Source of the DNA: a virus
DNA: 26,404 nt
Strand: one strand, 5' to 3'
IMG/VR virus record: IMGVR_UViG_3300030098_000502
Span: 1-26,404 of that record
The position numbers and the translations under genes were made by a program. The notes beneath the pieces were generated by a model. The model did not search any database and was not told the origin of the DNA. It saw only the letters and a list, made by a program, of their open reading frames with translations. Positions 13,876-19,999 of the stretch are shown in pieces (the first letter of the stretch is position 1; each line of letters starts with the position of its first letter).

Positions 13876-14258
13876 TGAAGTTTGTAATAAAGGATAATAA
13901 AGATAAACAAAGCTTAATAAACTATCTAAAAGAATTAGGTAATGATTATATAGTAGATGTAAAGAAACAACGTAATAATAGGTCTATGATGCAAAATAAT
14001 TATTATTGGAAATGTATAGTACAAATGTTAGCAGACGAATTAGGGTATTATCCAAATGAAATGCACGATATACTTAAAGTAAAGTTTGCAAGTGAGTGGC
14101 AAAGCATAGAAGTAAATAACAATAAAGTAGGTCTGCAAGTAATCAATAGTACAGCTACAATGGACACTAAAGAATTTGAGATATATGCAGAACAAATAAG
14201 GATATGGGCTTTGAGCGAATTGAATATAAGATTAATGTTGCCAAATGAATATGAATAA
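13875..14258 (+). CDS. ninB: NinB/Orf-like recombination mediator
   Basis: RSMMQNNYYWKCIVQMLADE (about 36-55), the EMHDILKVKFASEW helix, and STATMDTKEFEIYAEQIRIW match the NinB (lambda Orf) layout, and the C-terminal LPNEYE matches its end. Orf binds single-stranded DNA and SSB to help load the recombination machinery. At 127 residues it is close to the usual size. With NinG and the SSB-like protein it makes a lambda nin-type recombination set. A putative late promoter starts inside its last codons. Confidence 0.8.
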   Translation: MKFVIKDNKDKQSLINYLKELGNDYIVDVKKQRNNRSMMQNNYYWKCIVQMLADELGYYPNEMHDILKVKFASEWQSIEVNNNKVGLQVINSTATMDTKEFEIYAEQIRIWALSELNIRLMLPNEYE

Positions 14259-14272
14259 TTTACATTATATAA
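14242..14272 (+). promoter_or_regulatory. Putative phage late promoter, copy 3
   Basis: CAAATGAA (14242-14249), 12-base spacer, ACATTATATAA (14262-14272). The upstream box overlaps the end of the NinB-like gene. The terminase small subunit starts 32 bases downstream, so here the motif is clearly separated from the start codon, which argues for transcription rather than translation control. Confidence 0.6.
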
Positions 14273-14303
14273 TAAACAAGTTGAATAATCAAGTTTTTTC
14301 AAG

Positions 14304-14561
14304 ATGAGTAAACACGGAGGTAAAAGAGAAGGTGCAGGGCGTAAAAGCAAAGCAGAGGAGCAAAAGTTAATAGAACACTTAACTCCTATGAATAGTAAGG
14401 CATTAAAGTCCTTAGAACAAGGATTAGATAAAAAAGAACAATGGGCAGTTAAATTATTCTTTGAGTATTTTTATGGTAAACCTCAGCAGAGGGTAGATGT
14501 AACTACCAATGATGATAGTATTAATATGCCTTTAATAAACTTTGTAAAAACTGAATCTTAA
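14304..14561 (+). CDS. terS: Terminase small subunit-like protein
   Basis: An 85-residue protein directly before TerL. It begins with GGKREGAGRKSKAEE, the basic GAGRK motif common at the N-terminus of small terminase and related phage DNA-binding proteins. Helices with ALKSLEQGLDKKEQWAVKLF and a YGKPQQRVDV end follow. It would recognise the packaging start and regulate TerL. It is shorter than most TerS proteins. Its 3' end overlaps the proposed TerL start by 11 bases in the +1 frame. Confidence 0.75.
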   Translation: MSKHGGKREGAGRKSKAEEQKLIEHLTPMNSKALKSLEQGLDKKEQWAVKLFFEYFYGKPQQRVDVTTNDDSINMPLINFVKTES

Positions 14562-15753
14562 CGAAAAATACAATCCTTTATTTGAATCTGATGCTCGTTA
14601 TTTTATTATAACAGGAGGTAGAGGTTCTGGCAAGTCATTTGCTGTTACAGTATTCTTGACGTTACTTACAATGTCTAAAAACATAAGAATACTATTTACA
14701 AGATATACAATGGTATCTGCTCACTTATCTATAATACCTGAATTTTTAGAGAAGATTAGTCTACTAGGATTTGAGAATATATTTAGTGTAAATAAAGCAG
14801 AGGTTGTAAACTTAGGCAATAAGAGTGATATACTATTTAGAGGTATAAAGACTTCAGCAGGTAATCAGACTGCCAGTCTAAAGTCATTACAAGGAATAAG
14901 CTGCTGGGTATTAGATGAAGCAGAAGAATTAATAGACGAAGATATATTCGATACTATTGATTTAAGTATTAGAGAAAAAGATGTGCAAAATAGAATCATA
15001 CTTATACTTAATCCTGTCACTAAAGAGCATTGGATATATAACAGGTTTTTTCAGAACAAAGGCGTAGAAGCAGGTTTTAATGGCGTTAAAGACAATGTAT
15101 GCTATATACATAGTACATACCTAGACAATAAAGATAATCTCTCTGCGAGCTTCTTAGAGCGTATTAAGAGTATAAAGCATAATAACTTTAAGAAATATAA
15201 TCACAAGATATTAGGGGGTTGGCTTGATAAAGCAGAAGGGGTTGTATTTACTAATTGGAGTATAGGAGAATTTAATCCTGATGGTCTTCAGACTTCTTGT
15301 GGAATGGACTTTGGATTCTCAGTAGACCCTGACTCACTTACAGAAGTTGCAATAGATAAAAAGAAAATGAAGATATATTTAAAAGAGCATATATATCAGA
15401 ATGGATTAAAGTCTCACGAGTTAGCAAAGATAGTATTAAGCAAAGTAGATAATATGCTTATAATTGCAGATAGTGCAGAGCCTAGACTAATAGCAGATTT
15501 AAGACATCTAGGAGTTAATATAAAACCTGTAAAAAAGGGAACTATTGAAAGTGGTATTACAAGGATGCAAGATTTTCATATTGTAATATCTCCTGAGTCT
15601 ACTAATATAGCTAAAGAATTGAATAACTATGTATATGCAGATAAGGGGTCTAAGTTATATGTAGATGCTTACAATCATAGCATAGATGGAGTGAGGTATA
15701 ATGTTATATATCACTTAGATAATCCTAATGCAGGTAGGTATTTTGTGCAATAG
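14551..15753 (+). CDS. terL: Terminase large subunit (packaging ATPase and nuclease)
   Basis: The 400-residue protein has Walker A GGRGSGKS (22-29), Walker B CWVLDEAE (118-125) with the catalytic Glu, and the nuclease Asp residues in GMDFG (251-255), ADSAEP (306-311) and HSIDGVRY (376-383). This is a Terminase_3-like enzyme that docks on the portal, drives DNA into the head and cuts concatemers. No ATG, GTG or TTG lies between the last in-frame stop (14545-14547) and the Walker A; CTG at 14551 gives the standard opening LNLNEKYNPLF and is the best start. Starting at the later TTG (14656) would delete the ATPase motif. Overlap with terS suggests coupled translation. Confidence 0.9.
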   Translation: MNLNEKYNPLFESDARYFIITGGRGSGKSFAVTVFLTLLTMSKNIRILFTRYTMVSAHLSIIPEFLEKISLLGFENIFSVNKAEVVNLGNKSDILFRGIKTSAGNQTASLKSLQGISCWVLDEAEELIDEDIFDTIDLSIREKDVQNRIILILNPVTKEHWIYNRFFQNKGVEAGFNGVKDNVCYIHSTYLDNKDNLSASFLERIKSIKHNNFKKYNHKILGGWLDKAEGVVFTNWSIGEFNPDGLQTSCGMDFGFSVDPDSLTEVAIDKKKMKIYLKEHIYQNGLKSHELAKIVLSKVDNMLIIADSAEPRLIADLRHLGVNIKPVKKGTIESGITRMQDFHIVISPESTNIAKELNNYVYADKGSKLYVDAYNHSIDGVRYNVIYHLDNPNAGRYFVQ

Positions 15754-15756
15754 AAA

Positions 15757-15782
15757 AGGGGGCATCATAATGACTACCCCCT
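15757..15782 (+). terminator. G/C stem-loop after TerL
   Basis: AGGGGG (15757-15762) pairs with CCCCCT (15777-15782) around a 14-base loop, 3 bases after the TerL stop in otherwise A+T-rich DNA. There is no T-run. It resembles the hairpin after the capsid gene and precedes another putative late promoter, so it may end or stabilise the terminase transcript. Confidence 0.5.
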
Positions 15783-15830
15783 AGAGAAATGGAAAACAAA
15801 TTAGAAATGAGCCGCGAATATACAAACTTT

Positions 15831-15861
15831 AAACTAAATACAAACTTTTTATATTATATAT
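15831..15861 (+). promoter_or_regulatory. Putative phage late promoter, weaker copy
   Basis: AAACTAAA (two changes from CAAATAAA), 12-base spacer, ATATTATATAT. The motif ends one base before the ATG of the tail chaperone gene, as at 2922 and 25367. The spacing is kept although the boxes vary. Confidence 0.45.
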
Positions 15862-15862
15862 T

Positions 15863-16504
15863 ATGAAGGTCAAAATACAGAAGGGCAAAAAGACTAGAAA
15901 TTACAAAGTAATAAGCAGTTGGTCAGAAGTAACTTTAGAAAAATGGCTCAGATTAGTAGACCTTGAAGAGAAGGGGGCTTCGGAGGAAGCTTTGGGAACG
16001 ATAACTGAATTATCTAATATACCTAAGAAACTTGTAAAGGAATTAAGTATAGGAGATGTTTCAGCTATTATGGAAAGAGTGGGGGTGTTACAGCACCAAG
16101 CAAATAGTTCTTTAAAAAGGATAATTGAAATAGAAGGGAAGGAGTACGGATTCCATCCAAGTTTAGATAGAATAACTCTCGGAGAGTTTGCAGATTTGGA
16201 GACGTTTTTAAAAATAGGGATTCACAAACATTTGCCTGAAGTGATGGCAATACTGTATAGGCCAATAGTTGAAAAGAAAAATAAATTCTATACTATTGAA
16301 AAGTACGATGGGAATATAGAAGTCCGTACAGAGATAATGAGAAAGATGAAAGCAGAAGAAGTGCAATCGGCACTGGTTTTTTTTTGGAGTTTCGTCAAAG
16401 AACTCTTAATAGCTTTGCCATCATCTTTGACAAAGAGGATGAAGGTAATGACAGAGCGATTGCAAGCGAAAGCTTCGCAGAAAAATGGGGATGGTTCGGA
16501 GTGA
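15863..16504 (+). CDS. Tail assembly chaperone, short form (gpG-like)
   Basis: A 213-residue soluble helical protein following TerL. Its body (SWSEVTLEKWLRLVDLEEKG, then NIPKKLVKELSIGD, and ITLGEFADLETFLKIG) is typical of Bacteroidetes phage tail chaperones that keep the tape measure soluble during tail building. Near codon 172 lies a run of nine T that allows a -1 shift into the frame ending at 16641. Without the shift translation ends at 16504 with a basic tail. The two products would correspond to lambda gpG and gpG-T. Assignment rests on this two-frame layout and sequence style. Confidence 0.75.
   Translation: MKVKIQKGKKTRNYKVISSWSEVTLEKWLRLVDLEEKGASEEALGTITELSNIPKKLVKELSIGDVSAIMERVGVLQHQANSSLKRIIEIEGKEYGFHPSLDRITLGEFADLETFLKIGIHKHLPEVMAILYRPIVEKKNKFYTIEKYDGNIEVRTEIMRKMKAEEVQSALVFFWSFVKELLIALPSSLTKRMKVMTERLQAKASQKNGDGSE
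16378..16431 (+). promoter_or_regulatory. Programmed -1 ribosomal frameshift site
   Basis: The heptamer T TTT TTT (16378-16384) lies in the correct phase of the upstream frame (GTT TTT TTT TGG). Nine bases downstream GTCAAAG (16394-16400) can pair with CTTTGAC (16425-16431), a 7-pair stem that could stimulate slippage. The -1 frame then runs 85 codons to 16641. This is the classic arrangement of tail chaperone genes. A length error in the T9 run is the main alternative. Confidence 0.75.
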
Positions 16505-16641
16505 TGCATAGACTCTGTAATCAGGATATAAGTAAGTTGGAAAGTATAACAAACTTGAGTTTATTAGAGTGCCTAACTTGGTTAAGTTATGAGACAGATT
16601 TAAACTCACAAAATAAAGTAAAACTGAATGGTAAACAATAA
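16384..16641 (+). CDS. Tail assembly chaperone, frameshift extension (gpT-like)
   Basis: This frame has no good start of its own and overlaps the short form by 121 bases in the -1 phase. After the slip, 174 residues of the short form join these 85 for a product of about 259. The extension has AEKWGWFGVMHRLCNQDISK, then LLECLTWLSYETDL, a Trp-rich helical pattern familiar from the T-domain that binds tail tube subunits. Expression is expected at a low fixed ratio to the short form. The last 14 bases overlap the next gene. Confidence 0.75.
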   Translation: MEFRQRTLNSFAIIFDKEDEGNDRAIASESFAEKWGWFGVMHRLCNQDISKLESITNLSLLECLTWLSYETDLNSQNKVKLNGKQ

Positions 16642-17227
16642 GACATATAATAACGTAGTAAATACTTTGCTCTTAATGGCAGAGAAACACTACGCAATAC
16701 AAACAACTTCAGTAGGAGATATATACGATATTGACTTAGAGAAGAATACTAAATTTCCATTACTACATATTAATCCCGTAAACGTAACTACAGGAGATAG
16801 TCAATTAACATATAACTTTCAGATATTCATAATGTCAATGACAGGGCAGGAAAGTAATTGGACAGAGAATAGAAAATACGCTGGATATCCTGCTGCTATT
16901 ACAGGAACTACATTCAATAAATTATATAAGACTTTAAGTAATGAGCAAACTGTATATAGTGAAACATTACAAATAGCGACAGATTTTATTAGTATGCTAA
17001 GGCATTCTGTAAACCAATCTTTATTTGAAAATACAGGGTCTTCAGATATTGGTAATGATATTAATATTCCTTTATATTTTACTGAAGGGCAATTTACAAT
17101 AGAACCATTTGCTGAGAGATTTGATAATCTTTGCGTAGGTTGGGTATTTAATATAGGTGTGTTAGTACAAAACGACTTTAATGCTTGCGGTGTACCAATA
17201 CCTCAAACTAAAGGTTCAGGATATTAA
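16628..17227 (+). CDS. Tail completion / tail-associated protein
   Basis: A 199-residue protein overlapping the chaperone extension by 14 bases. A helix with NNVVNTLLLMAEKHYAIQ opens it; a beta-rich core follows with FPLLHINPVNV and TYNFQIFIMSM, then a long helix, and FNIGVLVQNDFNACGVPIP at the end. This layout (helix, beta strands, long helix, beta strand) resembles tail terminator/completion proteins that cap the tail tube. No catalytic motif is visible. The assignment is by layout and position and is tentative. Confidence 0.5.
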   Translation: MVNNKTYNNVVNTLLLMAEKHYAIQTTSVGDIYDIDLEKNTKFPLLHINPVNVTTGDSQLTYNFQIFIMSMTGQESNWTENRKYAGYPAAITGTTFNKLYKTLSNEQTVYSETLQIATDFISMLRHSVNQSLFENTGSSDIGNDINIPLYFTEGQFTIEPFAERFDNLCVGWVFNIGVLVQNDFNACGVPIPQTKGSGY

Positions 17228-17228
17228 G

Positions 17229-17318
17229 ATGATAGAATATTTAAAAAAAATAAATAAAATAAAAATAGGAAAAGTAGAGATACAAATAATACCTCCAACT
17301 ATCCGAATTAAAATATAA
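17229..17318 (+). CDS. Tiny basic peptide, 29 residues
   Basis: The frame lies alone between two genes and its stop shares a base with the next ATG (TAATG). The product is Lys/Ile-rich with EIQIIPPTIRIKI at the end, which looks like a beta strand pair. Its exact fit between neighbours supports it; function unknown. Confidence 0.4.
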   Translation: MIEYLKKINKIKIGKVEIQIIPPTIRIKI

Positions 17319-17524
17319 TGGAAGAAGTTTTAAAATTAATAGAAAATTACGGACTTAATGTAGTATTGCTTTTGGGTTGTTTTTACGCATTATATAACTT
17401 CTTCTTTTTTAGTATTCGTGAAGTTAAAGATACATTCTCAAAGCATCACGAAAAGAACGCTGAAAATATGGAAGAACTAAAAGAAAAAATAAATACAATT
17501 TTAACAATATTAAAAAATAAATAA
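17318..17524 (+). CDS. BhlA/UviB-like holin candidate
   Basis: A 68-residue protein with one N-terminal membrane span (VVLLLGCFYALYNFFFF, about 15-31) followed by a charged coiled-coil tail with HHEKNAENMEELKEKINT. This is the layout of BhlA/UviB-type holins and bacteriocin-export proteins. It lies among tail genes and away from the DUF5675 gene. Three membrane candidates share the lysis role, so which is the true holin is open. Confidence 0.65.
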   Translation: MEEVLKLIENYGLNVVLLLGCFYALYNFFFFSIREVKDTFSKHHEKNAENMEELKEKINTILTILKNK

Positions 17525-17526
17525 AT

Positions 17527-17979
17527 ATGGCAGCAGATTTAACAGTAACAATAAGTGAGTCAGTAATACTCAATGGGGCTACAAGAGGTTCTTCAAATTC
17601 ATTAACTACAGCTAATATAGTAGATGTGATGGAAAGAATTTTAACACTAGCTCACTCTAATACTACAACAATAGCAACTTTTGGCTCAACTCCTCACTCA
17701 TCAGCAGGGGCGTTAGACGTAGAAAATGCTAAGTATATTAGAGTCACTAATTTAAGTACAACTGATGATATGATTCTAGCTTTTGTAACGTCAGGAACTA
17801 ATTATCAAGCAACTGTAAGAGCAGGAGGTTCTCACGTATTATACCAAGCAGAAGATGCAGTATTAGGAGAAGCAGATGCAACCCCAGCTTTTACTGGATT
17901 AGCAGATGTTGTAACTATACAAGCTAGACCATCAGCAACTACAGATGTTCAATGTGAAATATTTGTAGCTCTTGTATAA
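17527..17979 (+). CDS. Beta-rich virion protein, 150 residues
   Basis: Composed mostly of Thr, Ala, Val and Ser with predicted strands throughout. It contains YIRVTNLSTTDDMILAFV and a SHVLYQAEDAVLG segment that looks like a small jelly-roll or Ig-like virion domain, common in Bacteroidetes phage particles. No Cys cluster or catalytic motif. It shares its last base with the next gene. Head decoration or tail role is possible. Confidence 0.55.
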   Translation: MAADLTVTISESVILNGATRGSSNSLTTANIVDVMERILTLAHSNTTTIATFGSTPHSSAGALDVENAKYIRVTNLSTTDDMILAFVTSGTNYQATVRAGGSHVLYQAEDAVLGEADATPAFTGLADVVTIQARPSATTDVQCEIFVALV

Positions 17980-18563
17980 TGAAGAATGTAGAGAATTACT
18001 TAAATAGTGTAGGTAAGCAGTTTGTAAAGCGTTCTAGGGCAATCCTCAAAAACAAAGGTAAAGGAGGAGGTAGGTTAGAGAAGTCTATTAGAGCAAATGT
18101 AAAAGAAACTGCTGATGGATATTCTTTGCAATTCTTTATGGAAGATTATGGAACTTTTGTAGACAAAGGAGTAAAAGGAGCAGGAGGGAAAATACCCAAC
18201 GGAAAATATAAAGGAACTTGGGGAGGTCGTAGGTGGTTTATAAACTACAAAGGAAAACGACAAGACAGTCCTTATAAGTTTGGAACAGGAACAGGTAAGA
18301 AAGATGGTCTTACAAAAGGTATTGCTTCTTGGACTAGAAAAAAAGGATTACAACCTAGAAGCGAGGGAGGGCAATATATGTCGCCAAAAGGATTGAATTA
18401 TTTAATTAGAAGGAATATATGGATAAGAGGAATACACGGAATTAGCTTCTTTCAAAAACCTTTAGGAGAAGCAATAAATTCTGTATTAGATTCCAATATG
18501 TTAGATGCAATAAAGAAAGATGTATTAGATGGATTAATTAAAGCAGGTTGGAAAAAAGAATAA
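17979..18563 (+). CDS. Minor tail / head-tail joining protein (HK97 gp10-like)
   Basis: A 194-residue basic protein starting with a helix NYLNSVGKQFVKRSRAI and GGGRLEKSIRANVKE, then FMEDYGTFVDKGVKGAGGK. The pattern of an N-terminal helix, RLxxSI, and YGxFVDxG resembles HK97 gp10-type tail completion proteins. Lys/Gly-rich loops follow, with a C-terminal amphipathic helix. It starts at the last base of the previous gene. Assignment is by motif style. Confidence 0.6.
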   Translation: MKNVENYLNSVGKQFVKRSRAILKNKGKGGGRLEKSIRANVKETADGYSLQFFMEDYGTFVDKGVKGAGGKIPNGKYKGTWGGRRWFINYKGKRQDSPYKFGTGTGKKDGLTKGIASWTRKKGLQPRSEGGQYMSPKGLNYLIRRNIWIRGIHGISFFQKPLGEAINSVLDSNMLDAIKKDVLDGLIKAGWKKE

Positions 18564-18567
18564 AATT

Positions 18568-19998
18568 ATGAGTAACTGTACGATAAAACAAAAGCCAAAA
18601 TATAACTATCTTCCTGTAGGTCAGGATGTAATATTTTCAATAACCAATGACCCTGTAGTGGCTCAGGAAGTGAGAGTAAAGTTTATATGCAAAGTATTTA
18701 TTAGTGGTTCTTCTCCTGCTCAAACAGGTTCTGGTAGTGCTGATTTAATAGGTACGTTCAAAACAGTACCCAACAATGCAGGAGCAGGTATTTTTGATTT
18801 AAGGCAAATATTAGAAAGTTTTGTAAAAGCTGACAATACCAATGGTTCAGGTGTAGCTAAGCATAAAACTGTTTCATTTGCAGAAGGAGAGTTCCCTATA
18901 CATCTTGTAGACAAATTAAGTAGGGCTATGAATAGTATAAGATATTTAAAATGTCAATTCAAAGTAGAGTATGAAGACCCTTCGTCTTCAACAGGAGCTT
19001 TGCTTACAACAGGAACAGTAAATTCAGATGACTATGTTTTCTTTAATGGCTATCTTAATTATGAAGATGAAATAGATAGAACAGGAAATGATTTTGGATA
19101 TTCTTTAGGAATATTTAAACTGAATGCTGCTTCAGGTTCTCCTGATACTCATAGGTTCTTAACTAATGCTCCTACTATACAATATGCAAATCCTGAAGAT
19201 TATGGAACTTCAGCAGTATTATTAGAAACAGGAAGATATGGTAATGATGCTAATGGTATTAAGGAGATTAAATTTACATTCCATAAATACGATGGTTCTA
19301 CTTTTGACAAAGAGTATGACGTAGATTTTAATAATGGAGCATTTGTTGCTAATGCACAAGACCAAGTTCATAACCGATTATTGTACGTTGGGGTATTTCC
19401 TGCTAATTTAAGAGGTTGGAGTTCAACTGTAGATACTGCTCTAACTGCTGGAGAGATAGAGTATTACACTTATAAAGCTGAAGCGAATGGTAGTGTAGAT
19501 ATAAGTCAAGAATATAGAGTCAATGTGCTTTGCCCAAAATATAAAGGATATGTACCTATTCGTCTTGCTTGGATGAATCAATGGGGTACTTGGGATTATT
19601 ATACTTTTACTCAGAAGTCAGTAAAAACTATTAGCACAAAAGAAAGTTCATATAATCAATTAGGAGGAACTTGGAATCAACAAACTTATAGGACAGATAG
19701 TTTTAGGGGAGGTAAAAAAACCTTTAGGCGTAACGCTACTGAAAAAATAAAAATGAATACAGATTACATATCTGAAACAGAAGCTGCTTGGTTTGAGGAA
19801 TTAATGAATAGTCCAGAAGTGTATATCTTAAAAGGATATGATGCTTCTGCAAGTACAGACACCTCTTTTAATACTGTAGTTACTCCTGTTAGAATGTTAA
19901 CCAAATCATACGTTAAGAAAACAGTAGCAAATGATAAGCTAATACAATATACTTTTGAAGTAGAAAAGTCTAAAACATTTAGAACTCAATCGGTATAA
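18568..19998 (+). CDS. Baseplate/distal tail-like protein, 476 residues
   Basis: A long beta-rich protein typical of Bacteroidetes phage tail tips. The N-terminal part has YLPVGQDVIFSITNDP and strand-turn patterns. The centre contains PIRLAWMNQWGTWDYYTFTQ (about 330-349), and the C-terminus has YISETEAAWFEELMNSPEVY with a final TFEVEKSKTFR. It ends one base before the tail-hub gene, so the two form a pair. It may be an upper baseplate or distal tail protein that links the tube to the fibres. No enzymatic motif. Role inferred from position and sequence style. Confidence 0.6.
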   Translation: MSNCTIKQKPKYNYLPVGQDVIFSITNDPVVAQEVRVKFICKVFISGSSPAQTGSGSADLIGTFKTVPNNAGAGIFDLRQILESFVKADNTNGSGVAKHKTVSFAEGEFPIHLVDKLSRAMNSIRYLKCQFKVEYEDPSSSTGALLTTGTVNSDDYVFFNGYLNYEDEIDRTGNDFGYSLGIFKLNAASGSPDTHRFLTNAPTIQYANPEDYGTSAVLLETGRYGNDANGIKEIKFTFHKYDGSTFDKEYDVDFNNGAFVANAQDQVHNRLLYVGVFPANLRGWSSTVDTALTAGEIEYYTYKAEANGSVDISQEYRVNVLCPKYKGYVPIRLAWMNQWGTWDYYTFTQKSVKTISTKESSYNQLGGTWNQQTYRTDSFRGGKKTFRRNATEKIKMNTDYISETEAAWFEELMNSPEVYILKGYDASASTDTSFNTVVTPVRMLTKSYVKKTVANDKLIQYTFEVEKSKTFRTQSV

Positions 19999-19999
19999 T

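Noticed and set aside
14656-15753. TTG start for the terminase large subunit giving 365 residues
   Set aside because: It removes the Walker A motif GGRGSGKS, which is intact and in frame just upstream; the CTG at 14551 keeps it.
15789-15866. 25-residue frame between TerL and the tail chaperone
   Set aside because: It spans the putative late promoter and its composition is that of the promoter's A+T-rich sequence; no independent support.
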